From assembly GCA_938017515.1 (NCBI GenBank), contig CALIJJ010000195.1:1-43268 (forward strand): a stretch of DNA of 43,268 bases, written 5' to 3'. Shown piece after piece: positions 8,963 through 17,294 of this stretch. The notes beneath the pieces are model-generated. The model was not told where the DNA came from. It did not search any database and saw only the letters and a program-made list of their open reading frames with translations. A program made the translations under genes and the position numbers. Numbering within the stretch: the stretch's first letter is position 1; each line of letters begins with the position of its first letter. This DNA is from an uncultured Pseudanabaenaceae cyanobacterium (lineage in GTDB: Bacteria > Cyanobacteriota > Cyanobacteriia > PCC-9006 > JAAUQQ01).

Positions 8963-11254
8963 CTACGCCATCATCAACTGCCAGAACAGGCCAGTTGCCC
9001 CCAGTATCACTAGATGCTGGGGGATTACTTTTCTGAGCGGCTGCATTGCAATTTTTTGCGTTAGGACCATGCTGAGTAGGGCGCCTGCCACAAGGGCTCC
9101 TCCTTGGAGAAAAGCAACGACGGCTGGATCCGCCATAAAACGCAGCGTTGTTGCCCCCTCCAAGAATTCATGGAGGGAATGGAGCCTGAATGCAGGAGCA
9201 GTGAAAGTGGTCGCGGCAATGCCGACGACTTGACCACCTTCCGTCAATCCCAGATGGAGATAGTGGGCCAGGCTGGCAAACAGCACTAGGGGGAGGTAAC
9301 CATAGGAGAGGGTTTGAAAGGGCTTGGTTTTAAGGGAAGAAGGGAGGAGTTTTACCAGGATTTGAGCGAGGTAAGCGATCGCCCCCGGCAACACCAAAGC
9401 CACGACAGAAATCCCCGCATGCAGCCAAAAGTTGTCGAGTAAACGTGGAGACCAACCGATGAGGTCTAAAGCTTCGGGCAAACGATGCAGCAACACTGCC
9501 CCCGCCAGTAAATACAACAGTGCAACCTCGTAGGACAAGGGCTCGTGGCTGGTCCAAAGTTCAATGCCCGGTGGTCTCAGATTAAATTCCACCGAGCGGT
9601 GGGGACAGGCCTTGAGACAAGTCATGCAGAGGACACAGTTGCGATTGTCCGTGAGTTGCGCTGGGTGAGAATAGACAGGGCATCCGCCGGTCGCTTGCCC
9701 TTCGCCCTCGGCAAGGCCGCCCTTATAACAGTGATAGGTGTTACAGGTGGCGGCACAAATGCCCTGCTGGGCTCGTAATTCGGTCATCGATAGCTTGGCA
9801 AAGAGGCCATTCATACCGCCGATGGGGCAGAGATAGCGGCACCAGAAGCGACGCTCGAAGAGGAGAGAGCAAACGATGGCCCCTGCTGTAATTATGATGA
9901 GCAACCAACCTGAGAGATAGGCTGTATTTTCCAAATGCCACAGCTCTTCCCAGAGTAAGATCAGTGCAAATCCAGCCCAGAGAATCCAGCCTCCCCAGCG
10001 ATCCGCCCACTTCCTCGGCCAGGGCAAAAGCTCCCGAGGCCAGAGCTTGAGTGAAATCGTTTGAACCAGCTCGCCGTAAATCATAAACGGACAGACTGAA
10101 CACCATAAACGCCCAACAAAGGGAAAGCTGAGCAGAATCAACGGCCACCACCAGGCCCAAAACAAATTCAGTGCAAAATTGGTATCCCGCGTTTGGGGAC
10201 CCCATAGAAGAAATCCCACCACAAGGGTGTAGAGACCCAAGGTAAAGCCATAGTTAATGCGGGTTGGCCACCAATCACTGTTGAGAAAACGGCGCAGAGC
10301 AGGATAGGCGTTGAGCAGATTCCAGCGAAAGCGTTTGGTACGGGAGCCCACGGACCAGAAGACATCCGCGGTGAGTAAATCCGTGCAGCCACATTGCTGA
10401 CCCAGGGCTCGCTCTACGAGATTCTCCAACTCTGTGAGATTGCCGGGGAAGTCATAGCTTTGTAGGCGTCGTAGCGCCTCTGGCGTTAGTTCGGGCTGCG
10501 ATTGTTGTCGTTTTTTGCAGCTTAGGCGCAAATAATAGGCGACTTGATCATCAATGTCTGCCTTGCGTACCCGCAATGGCGGAACTTTGATGACTTGACT
10601 CGGTTTTGCAAATTGTCCCAACGATTTTTCGGCAATCATCAAAATCCAGGCAGGGCTGTATCGACGACTGTCTTCTAAAGATGCGGCTGTCGATGCAGTC
10701 GGCTGAGTCGCTATGGACTGTTCGGCGAGGGGCTGATACGCTCCGGTCTTCAGTAACTGTTGAACCAGAGGGCTGAGTTCGTGAGGCAACTCTTGAATGT
10801 TATTGAGGATCAGCGTGCCGCGATCGAGCCATTCGAGCAGCCCAGGGCGATCGCCTCGACCCACTAAATCAACGGCCTTGAGCAAGGCACAATCTACCTG
10901 AATCAGAGGTTCTCGTCGATTGATCGAACCAAAGTGGATCAATGCAGCCAAATTGTCTTTGTTGAGCCCCGGTTCACCAAAGATAAAGATGGGGGAAGGG
11001 CGACTGCCGTCATTTCCAGCAGGATTAGCGTGAGGTTTCGTCGCACGACGTTGGGAGTCCTGGGGCAATTGTGAGGCCTGCCGCACGGATTGTCGCAATC
11101 GCTGGGCATAGCGACTGGTCCCAATCACGCCTCGCCGAACCCGGGGGATACGGTAGGGCAACAGGACCTGCTGACGCTGCTGTTCATATTCAAATTTTGC
11201 GGAGACTGCATCTAGCTGCTGCTGCAACTGACGCACCTGATCTTCTGCATCCAT
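8963..11254 (-). CDS. degenerate sigma54-activator-type AAA+ domain fused to a membrane 4Fe-4S protein
   Basis: A 763-residue fusion. Residues 1-35 look coiled-coil. Residues 88-285 match the AAA+ domain of sigma54 activators, ending in YDFPGNLTELENLVERA. Key residues are lost: Walker A reads GEPGLNKDNL (Lys99 kept, preceding Gly replaced by Asn), Walker B has Asn-Asn (151-152) instead of Asp-Glu, the GAFTGA loop is absent, and the PGN-RE arginine is Thr. The second half resembles NapH-type membrane ferredoxins: membrane helices, CxxCP (385-388) and CxxxCP (472-477) motifs, Cys500/504/509/525, and a ferredoxin CxxCxxCxxxCP at 540-551, then more helices. The ATG at 11254 follows an AGGGG site; a TTG at 11269 is less likely. 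Cyanobacteria lack sigma54, so this domain must do something else. Substrate and partner are unknown; a redox-responsive membrane regulator is inference. Confidence 0.8.
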   Translation of the reverse strand: MDAEDQVRQLQQQLDAVSAKFEYEQQRQQVLLPYRIPRVRRGVIGTSRYAQRLRQSVRQASQLPQDSQRRATKPHANPAGNDGSRPSPIFIFGEPGLNKDNLAALIHFGSINRREPLIQVDCALLKAVDLVGRGDRPGLLEWLDRGTLILNNIQELPHELSPLVQQLLKTGAYQPLAEQSIATQPTASTAASLEDSRRYSPAWILMIAEKSLGQFAKPSQVIKVPPLRVRKADIDDQVAYYLRLSCKKRQQSQPELTPEALRRLQSYDFPGNLTELENLVERALGQQCGCTDLLTADVFWSVGSRTKRFRWNLLNAYPALRRFLNSDWWPTRINYGFTLGLYTLVVGFLLWGPQTRDTNFALNLFWAWWWPLILLSFPFVGRLWCSVCPFMIYGELVQTISLKLWPRELLPWPRKWADRWGGWILWAGFALILLWEELWHLENTAYLSGWLLIIITAGAIVCSLLFERRFWCRYLCPIGGMNGLFAKLSMTELRAQQGICAATCNTYHCYKGGLAEGEGQATGGCPVYSHPAQLTDNRNCVLCMTCLKACPHRSVEFNLRPPGIELWTSHEPLSYEVALLYLLAGAVLLHRLPEALDLIGWSPRLLDNFWLHAGISVVALVLPGAIAYLAQILVKLLPSSLKTKPFQTLSYGYLPLVLFASLAHYLHLGLTEGGQVVGIAATTFTAPAFRLHSLHEFLEGATTLRFMADPAVVAFLQGGALVAGALLSMVLTQKIAMQPLRKVIPQHLVILGATGLFWQLMMA

Positions 11255-11398
11255 GCCAACCCCTGACAAACTTGTCTGGGAAACGACTTTTTTCTAACCC
11301 TACTCCTGTTTGGCTCAACCAGCATCACAATTCAAGCCTCGACCAAAGACTGGCAGGGAGAAGAGAAAGGATCAGAAAAAAGGTTGTTGGAAGAAGCT

Positions 11399-14299
11399 CT
11401 AGAGGGCTGCTTGAAGCGCAATTTGCTGCTGAATTTGCCGAGACATCTCTACAAATAGATGATCTGGCAACTGCTTGAGGAGACGATGATCCTGGGGAAA
11501 GCCCATGTCATCGGAGAGATAGTGACAGATCTGATTCAAATATTCCAGAACCAAGCCGTAGACCTCACTGTCCTTCGATTCTTCATGGAGTAGCTTTAAG
11601 TAGAGGCCCATGGCTGTTTCCAGATGGACCAACTGAATGCCGGTTTCCTGAATGTCTTCGGACAGCATACCGATACGTTGGTGGGCCAGGCCCAGGTTCA
11701 CCCGAGGGGCCGTTGGATCAAAACCGAAGCTTGTCACTCCAACAGTGGTCAGCTGCTCGACCAGGGTGAGGGCTGCTTCGTAAGCCACAATGGCTTGCTC
11801 TAATGCTTCCCGTGATGCAATGGGGTCGGAGTAGGGATGGGCTGCCAACTGAATACAAGCGGCCCCCAGATTGTTTTGGGTCGCGGCATGGGACATGGGG
11901 GCTTCGTTGCGACTGCGATAGATCAGAGCAACTTGATAGGTTCCTGCTGCAAGGCGGAGAAGATCGAGGGACTGCTCAATTTGTCCCAAGTTGAGGTAGG
12001 TCGTACCCAAATTATTTTGGATCATGCCGTAGCGAATGGCATTTTCATCGGGGTCGTAGATCAAAGCAGCTTGGTTATAGGCTGCGATCGCCCGCTGTAA
12101 TAAATCAGCCGCATCTTGATCCGGCTGATGCTGGGCCAAATTCCAACAAGCGGTGCCTAGGTTGTTCTGAATGGATGCAGCCAGAAGTCGTTGAGCGATC
12201 GCGTCGGGGGCTTCAAGGGCAGAGGGGCGTTCCGCCAGAGCATCCTCGTCAATGAGATTACAGCCCAGAGCAGATTCATAGGCCTGAATGGCCAGTCGCC
12301 ATTGTTCAGGGTCTTCAGCTGTGATTGCTACGTCGTTGTATGCTTCACCGAGATGGTTATACAACGAAGAAAGCTGTTCCTGAACTGCGAGCTGTTTTTG
12401 GGGCGGGAGCCTTGGGTCGATGCCTTCAGGGGGATGCTGTGCCGTGGATTGGGCGATCGCATGGGTGTACACACGAATGGCAGCAGCCAGACACTGCTGT
12501 CGATACTTAGGCTCTTGGCGACCCAGACTCCAGTACAGCCGCCCGAGATGATCGGACGTTTCTACATCGAGAATGGGGGGGGCTTGATGCGCGTCGGCAT
12601 GATTCGCATCGGAGTGACTCGTATCGGAGTGACTCGATCCAGCACGAAATGCCTGCTCATAGGCCGCAATTGCAATCACGATACTAATGAGGTTGCGAGG
12701 GCCTGCCTGGGCCTGTTCTCGGTAGAGTTCTGCCAACTCAATCCAACCACTGACTAAGTCGGCGGCATCATAGCCTTCGGCCTGTAACTGTTGTAGTTGT
12801 TGCCACAGGGCGATGGGGTTGGGTAGCTCGGATTGGGGCTGACGCTTGTGGGACCGGGAGCCCTCTTCGTTGGAGGCTTTAATTGACGTCCTCCGAGTCG
12901 TTTGCTGAGCGACCGGGGGAGGCATCTTGGCAATCAGCTTACCCACCGGCAACTGCGTTGGATTGGCCAACACTGCTGCCACCAGCGCGGAAGTGCTGAC
13001 GGCCTGGAATTCTCCGGCCTCCAGCGCAGCCTTGGCGGGGTTTTCGGCAGCGGTGCTTTCGACAGCAGTACTTTCGGCAGCAGTACTTTCGGCAGCAGGT
13101 GCCACAGTCGAAGCATGGATGGGAGGCAAGTCCTCAGCAAGCGCTGTTTTGCTCTCCTCTTGCGGCGTTAGGCAGGGTTCGGTGTATCCATTCTCGGTGG
13201 AGAAGTCCGGTGAGGCGACGTTCTCCAGCGAGCAACTCAGAGCTTTTTCCGCAAGGGATACGGTGCCTTCAGACCGAGAGAGGGGCGATCGCGCCAGGGC
13301 CCTCAGGGCTTCTAGGACTTCGGCGGCGGTCCTATAGCGATCATCGACCAGGGGCTGGATCAGCTGATTCAAGATGAGCTGCAATCCTTCACTGACCGGG
13401 GCCAGACAGTGTTGTGCCCAATCACCAGGTACCCAATCTCGGGCGGCGGGCGGCGGGGCAAGCTCAGGAGACAATGGGTCTTGCCTCACCGCTTCATCAC
13501 CACTGGAGCGCTCAATGCCTAGTGGGTGAGGCTCTGACAGGTGAGGCTCTGACAAGTGAGGGTTTAGCTGGCGAGGTGCCATCCCAGTCAGTAGCTCGAT
13601 CGCGGTCATTCCCAGACTATATAGGTCGCTGGCCGCTTCACCTTCCTGACGTAGAAACTCCGGCGCACTGTAGGCACGAGAGGCGGGAGAACGTTCCGGA
13701 GAATGATGGGTGGCTGCCGGATCATCGAGGAACGTCAAGGCACCGTAGCTCACCAACTTTAGCGATGGCTCGGCTTGTCCTTCTCCAGAAAACAACACTA
13801 GGGTTTTGGGCCGGAGATCACCATAAATCACCTGCTGTTGGTGCAACCGCTCTAGCCCCTGCAGTGCCTGCACCATCAGCGCCAAGACTTCGGACACGGT
13901 GAGTGGACCCTGTTTCTTAAGGTGCTCTGCCAACGTCTCCCCTTCAATCCATTCATGGATCAAAAACTGGGCTTGGCGAGCGGCCCCCTTCATCGGTTGT
14001 TTCACCACTGCCAACAGGCGGGGCAAGCAAGAGTTCTGACTTAGAGCTTCCAGGCGCAGTAAGGTTGCATTGCTCCACCGCAGGATTTTTTGGGCATCAT
14101 CGCCGCCCCGCAGCACCACACAGCGTTTTTGAGAGGGTAACTGTTCATCCTGAGCAAGGAGTGTTTTTCCTGAGTGACCCAGCGGCTGAAGCGCTCTGAA
14201 CCGCTGCGCCAATTGCAAAGGGGAACCGCACTGGTGACAAAATCTGGAGTGGTCGGGATTTTTGGGGTGGGCGCAGCGGGAATTGAAGCAATAGGTCAT
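11399..14299 (-). CDS. zinc-ribbon protein kinase-like (probable pseudokinase) with TPR repeats
   Basis: A 966-residue protein. It opens with a zinc ribbon (Cys4, Cys9, Cys21, Cys24), followed by a Ser/Thr-kinase fold at about 33-340. The catalytic loop is YGDLRPKT (160-166): the Asp161 base is kept, but His-Arg, Lys and the metal-binding Asn are replaced. The DFG motif is SYG (184-186), so the second metal ligand is missing. The glycine loop and VAIK lysine are also poor. The structural motifs SAPEF and SDLYSLG are intact. A low-complexity linker (about 340-490) precedes TPR-like helical repeats to the end. It is probably a scaffold or nucleotide sensor, not an active kinase (inference). The Fe-S/AAA+ gene follows 144 bases downstream on the same strand and may be co-expressed. 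Confidence 0.85.
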   Translation of the reverse strand: MTYCFNSRCAHPKNPDHSRFCHQCGSPLQLAQRFRALQPLGHSGKTLLAQDEQLPSQKRCVVLRGGDDAQKILRWSNATLLRLEALSQNSCLPRLLAVVKQPMKGAARQAQFLIHEWIEGETLAEHLKKQGPLTVSEVLALMVQALQGLERLHQQQVIYGDLRPKTLVLFSGEGQAEPSLKLVSYGALTFLDDPAATHHSPERSPASRAYSAPEFLRQEGEAASDLYSLGMTAIELLTGMAPRQLNPHLSEPHLSEPHPLGIERSSGDEAVRQDPLSPELAPPPAARDWVPGDWAQHCLAPVSEGLQLILNQLIQPLVDDRYRTAAEVLEALRALARSPLSRSEGTVSLAEKALSCSLENVASPDFSTENGYTEPCLTPQEESKTALAEDLPPIHASTVAPAAESTAAESTAVESTAAENPAKAALEAGEFQAVSTSALVAAVLANPTQLPVGKLIAKMPPPVAQQTTRRTSIKASNEEGSRSHKRQPQSELPNPIALWQQLQQLQAEGYDAADLVSGWIELAELYREQAQAGPRNLISIVIAIAAYEQAFRAGSSHSDTSHSDANHADAHQAPPILDVETSDHLGRLYWSLGRQEPKYRQQCLAAAIRVYTHAIAQSTAQHPPEGIDPRLPPQKQLAVQEQLSSLYNHLGEAYNDVAITAEDPEQWRLAIQAYESALGCNLIDEDALAERPSALEAPDAIAQRLLAASIQNNLGTACWNLAQHQPDQDAADLLQRAIAAYNQAALIYDPDENAIRYGMIQNNLGTTYLNLGQIEQSLDLLRLAAGTYQVALIYRSRNEAPMSHAATQNNLGAACIQLAAHPYSDPIASREALEQAIVAYEAALTLVEQLTTVGVTSFGFDPTAPRVNLGLAHQRIGMLSEDIQETGIQLVHLETAMGLYLKLLHEESKDSEVYGLVLEYLNQICHYLSDDMGFPQDHRLLKQLPDHLFVEMSRQIQQQIALQAAL
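13044..13100 (-). repeat. in-frame 15-base tandem repeats in the kinase-like gene
   Basis: Units resembling TTCGGCAGCAGTACT recur here and encode an ESTAA-type repeat in the linker (PAAESTAAESTAVESTAA). Similar small in-frame duplications lie in the same gene near 13521-13560 (HLSEP repeated) and near 12595-12640 (SHSD repeated). All keep the frame and fall outside the kinase fold and TPR helices. Confidence 0.7.
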
Positions 14300-14507
14300 A
14301 GCACGACTGAGGGGGCCCGAAAAAGCAACCTAGTAGGAAAATATTACGAGAATCGTGACCCTGACATGCGCGGCTCGTATCTTATTCATACCCAATTCCC
14401 CTCGCTAATTTGATAAGGGATAGTTGGGATTTAAGACTGCTGTGGGAGCGGAGGAAATAGAAGCATCTGATTCTTAAAGGCTGTGTACTGACGTTTCCTG
14501 GGCTAGC

Positions 14508-15392
14508 CTATAGGGTCTCTCCCTTCGGATTCAACCACTCATTCAGTCCTTCTCCCAGCAGGGAGAGCCCAACCACCAGCAGCGTCAAGGCCAACCCCGG
14601 GAATAGGGCGGTCCACCAAATGCCCGTCGGTAGTGCCCCCAAAGCCTGCTGCAAATCCTGGCCCCACTCCGGCGTCGTTGGCGGTAGCCCCAACCCCAAA
14701 AATCCTAGTCCTCCCAAGACCAGCACTGCATCTGCGGCATTGAGCGTAAAGAGAACCGGCACGCTGGGAATAACATTGAGGAACAGGTAACGGCTAACAA
14801 TTTTCCAGGTAGAAGCTCCCATGGCTTGGGCCGCCTCCACAAACAGCTCTGATTTCACGCTCACGGTCTGATTACGCACGACCCGGTAGTACTGGGGCAC
14901 ATAAGCCACGCATAGGGCCAAAGCAGCGTTGAGCAACCCTCGACCCACCACAAAGGCAAGGGTGATAGAAAGCAGTAATCCTGGAAGGGTATACAGCGTA
15001 TCCATCAAAAAGAGCAAAATGCGATCGAGCCCTCCCCCCAAATACCCACTGACCAACCCCAAGGGGACGCCGATCAGCAAACTCAGAATCGTCGCCAATA
15101 AAACGACTTTCAAAGCCGCCTGACTCCCATACAAGGTGCGGGAGAAAACATCGTAGCCTTCTTGGCTCGTCCCAAACCAATGGGCCCCAGAAGGGGGCTC
15201 GTGAATGGGATTGATCAACGATGCAGTGGGGTCTTGGATGATGCCTGAACCCTGAAGCAAGGGAGCAAAGATCGCCACCAGAATAAACATGAACGTAATG
15301 GCCAATCCCACCCAAGTCAATTTGGCAGACAGACCCGGTTTCAAAAGTCCGTGCAGCCGCTTTATCGGGGTGGAAGTAAGGGAAGAAGCCAT
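14508..15392 (-). CDS. ABC transporter permease, dipeptide/oligopeptide/nickel (DppC) family
   Basis: Inner-membrane permease subunit of an import system in the DppC/OppC/NikC class. The 294-residue protein has a cytoplasmic N-terminus, a first membrane helix near 27-46, a periplasmic loop with HEPPSGAHWFGTSQEGYDVF typical of the family, and further helices. The EAA loop that contacts the ATPase reads EAAQAMGASTWKIVSRYLF, about 185-203. ATG start at 15392. No binding protein, partner permease or ATPase gene is nearby, so it is an orphan here; in cyanobacteria such components are often scattered. The substrate cannot be told from sequence. The kinase-like gene follows 208 bases downstream on the same strand; that gap shows no clear structure. 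Confidence 0.9.
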   Translation of the reverse strand: MASSLTSTPIKRLHGLLKPGLSAKLTWVGLAITFMFILVAIFAPLLQGSGIIQDPTASLINPIHEPPSGAHWFGTSQEGYDVFSRTLYGSQAALKVVLLATILSLLIGVPLGLVSGYLGGGLDRILLFLMDTLYTLPGLLLSITLAFVVGRGLLNAALALCVAYVPQYYRVVRNQTVSVKSELFVEAAQAMGASTWKIVSRYLFLNVIPSVPVLFTLNAADAVLVLGGLGFLGLGLPPTTPEWGQDLQQALGALPTGIWWTALFPGLALTLLVVGLSLLGEGLNEWLNPKGETL

Positions 15393-15689
15393 AGAGTCAA
15401 TTTGCTAACGAGACACACCAAAAGATCGCTGGCTCCCATTCTAGGGGGATACCGTAGCCCCAGTCCGTTGAGAATCGTGAGTAGAGAGACGTACCGGGGT
15501 CAGCTTCGGCGCAGCGAAATATTAACAAGACTTTAAGTTTTTGTGTATAGCAAAAAATCTCGTTTAGGATATTGCCGGTTATTAGCAAAAGTTGACTAGG
15601 TTCTGGGTTGCGGTAGAGGTAAATTTTCCGCTTCTACCATTGAGACCTTTTCTAGACCCTTGTTTCTAGACCATTGAAAATTGAGATAA

Positions 15690-15719
15690 GCCGTGCTGGC
15701 AAAATATGGCTAGCACGGC
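15690..15719. terminator. terminator-like hairpin upstream of guaB3
   Basis: GCCGTGCT (15690-15697) pairs perfectly with AGCACGGC (15712-15719) around a 14-base loop; CGTTTTGG follows on the plus strand. No plus-strand gene ends here, because the left neighbour is on the minus strand. It may end a small unannotated transcript from 15540-15690 or act in the guaB3 leader. The rest of the 395-base gap (15393-15787) holds two copies of TTCTAGACC (near 15650-15672), a TTGACT at 15592-15597 and no gene that I can support. Confidence 0.45.
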
Positions 15720-15787
15720 CGTTTTGGCATCAATTTCACGATTTCCCAGACTTTGCTACGCTAGCTTAAATAGTCTCGAAACATTTG

Positions 15788-16957
15788 ATGCGCGTGGATA
15801 TCCAATTGGGAAGGGGTAAGTCAGCCCGGAGAGCTTACGGAATTGATGAAATTGCGCTGGTGCCCGGCCCGCGTACCCTAGACCCGGGGTTGGCAGATAC
15901 TCGGATGACATTGGGGGGAATCGAGCGAGAAATCCCCATCATCGCCAGCGCCATGGATGGCGTCGTGGATGTAAAAATGGCGGTTGAATTATCGAAACTC
16001 GGTAGTTTAGGCGTCATTAATCTGGAAGGTATTCAGGCTCGCTACGAAGACCCTGAACCCATCCTGGACCGCATTGCCGCAGTGGGAAAAGATGACTTTG
16101 TTCCACTGATGCAGGAGCTTTACTCTGAGCCCGTCAAGGCTGAACTGGTGAAGCGCCGCATCCAGCAAGTGAAAGAACAAGGCGGCATTGCTGCGGTCAG
16201 CCTGACACCTGTGGGGGCCTTGAAGTACGGGGCTGCCGTGGCTGAAGCGGGCGCAGATTTGGTGTTTATTCAAGCAACGGTGGTTTCGACCGATCACCTG
16301 GCTCCAGAGGCGGTTGACCCGTTGGACCTAGCCAAGTTCTGCGCAGAGATGCCCATGCCGGTTCTACTGGGCAATTGTGTGACCTACGATGTCACGATGA
16401 AACTGATGAAGGCTGGGGCCGCCGGAGTTTTGGTCGGCATTGGCCCCGGTGCAGCCTGCACATCACGAGGCGTATTGGGCGTTGGCATTCCCCAGGCAAC
16501 AGCGGTAGCAGATTGTGCCGCAGCGCGGGATGATTTCTTCAAAGAAACGGGACGCTATGTCGCGATCATCGCGGATGGCGGCCTCGTAACAGGGGGAGAC
16601 ATTTGCAAATGCATTGCCTGCGGTGCCGATGGTGTGATGATCGGTTCTCCCTTTGCCCGGGCTGCCGAGGCTCCAGGCCGTGGATTCCACTGGGGCATGG
16701 CAACCCCTAGTCCTGTTCTGCCGCGCGGCACTCGTATCAAGGTTGGTACCACAGGGACCCTAGAGCAGATTTTGCGGGGACCTGCAAAACTTGATGATGG
16801 AACTCATAATTTCCTCGGCGCCCTGCAAACCAGCATGGGGACATTGGGAGCCAAAGACATCAAGGAAATGCAGCAGGTGGAAGTGGTCATTGCTCCCTCT
16901 TTGCTGACCGAAGGCAAGGTTTATCAGAAGGCTCAACAGCTCGGCATGGGCAAATAG
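15788..16957 (+). CDS. guaB3: GuaB3-family IMP dehydrogenase-like protein
   Basis: The 389-residue product belongs to the GuaB3 branch of the IMP dehydrogenase/GMP reductase family, with a TIM barrel and no CBS domains. Visible markers are the N-terminal GRGKSARRAYGIDEIALVPG, the barrel segment IGPGAACTSRGVLG (about 218-231) that holds the catalytic-loop cysteine, and IIADGGLVTGGDICK near 260. The ATG at 15788 is chosen over the TTG one codon upstream. The family probably acts on guanine nucleotide balance; the exact reaction cannot be read here. The order guaB3-yfr1-trxA is conserved in cyanobacteria and recurs in this window. Confidence 0.92.
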   Translation: MRVDIQLGRGKSARRAYGIDEIALVPGPRTLDPGLADTRMTLGGIEREIPIIASAMDGVVDVKMAVELSKLGSLGVINLEGIQARYEDPEPILDRIAAVGKDDFVPLMQELYSEPVKAELVKRRIQQVKEQGGIAAVSLTPVGALKYGAAVAEAGADLVFIQATVVSTDHLAPEAVDPLDLAKFCAEMPMPVLLGNCVTYDVTMKLMKAGAAGVLVGIGPGAACTSRGVLGVGIPQATAVADCAAARDDFFKETGRYVAIIADGGLVTGGDICKCIACGADGVMIGSPFARAAEAPGRGFHWGMATPSPVLPRGTRIKVGTTGTLEQILRGPAKLDDGTHNFLGALQTSMGTLGAKDIKEMQQVEVVIAPSLLTEGKVYQKAQQLGMGK

Positions 16958-17017
16958 CAGACAGAATTCGGAGACGCTGAAATGCATCGAGTAACGAAAT
17001 TCTAAGGCTCATGTTGC

Positions 17018-17065
17018 AAGCAACATCACACGTAGCGTTGTGCAACGCTACGTGTGATGTTGCTT
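17018..17065. repeat. 48-base near-perfect palindrome between guaB3 and yfr1
   Basis: Arms 17018-17040 and 17043-17065 are perfect reverse complements (23 pairs) around TG. The upstream ATGTTGC at 17011-17017 is a second possible partner for GCAACAT at 17020-17026, giving a short alternative hairpin. It could end guaB3 transcription, although no T-run follows, or be a dispersed cyanobacterial hairpin repeat. Its central 18 bases, TAGCGTTGTGCAACGCTA, recur with compensatory changes at 26172-26189. Confidence 0.75.
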
Positions 17066-17097
17066 AATGTCGCGCTGATAAATCCAGGCGAGAGAAC

Positions 17098-17103
17098 TAC
17101 AAT
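17098..17103 (+). promoter_or_regulatory. -10 box of the Yfr1 small RNA
   Basis: TACAAT lies 7 bases before the inferred 5' end of Yfr1 (about 17110). A TGATAA at 17076-17081, 16 bases upstream, is a weak -35 candidate. The assignment rests on position relative to Yfr1. Confidence 0.6.
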
Positions 17104-17109
17104 AAAGTG

Positions 17110-17178
17110 AGCGGAGACGTATGTTTCCGTTCACTCCTCACACCACACTTCGCCTGGACGACAGTTCAGGCGTTTCTT
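17110..17178 (+). ncRNA. yfr1: Yfr1 small regulatory RNA
   Basis: The unpaired core ACTCCTCACACC at 17133-17144 is the signature of cyanobacterial Yfr1. It sits between two hairpins, as the family requires. The 5' stem is CGGAGAC (17112-17118) with GTTTCCG (17123-17129), 7 pairs including one G-U, loop GTAT. The 3' stem is CGCCTGGAC (17151-17159) with GTTCAGGCG (17164-17172), 9 pairs including one G-U, followed by TTTCTT as terminator. Known Yfr1 RNAs lie upstream of trxA near guaB, as here, and act by pairing the CU-rich core with mRNA leaders, with outer-membrane porin mRNAs among the reported targets. The ends are estimated to within a few bases. Confidence 0.9.
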
Positions 17179-17294
17179 ATAGGCATATATAACAGGGACG
17201 TGTGTCCAAGTATGTCAGACCTATTATCAAAGTTCTCAGAGTTCGCTATTGTAAGAAATTGAGGACAACGATCAGTAGACAAGGGTTTATAAGC

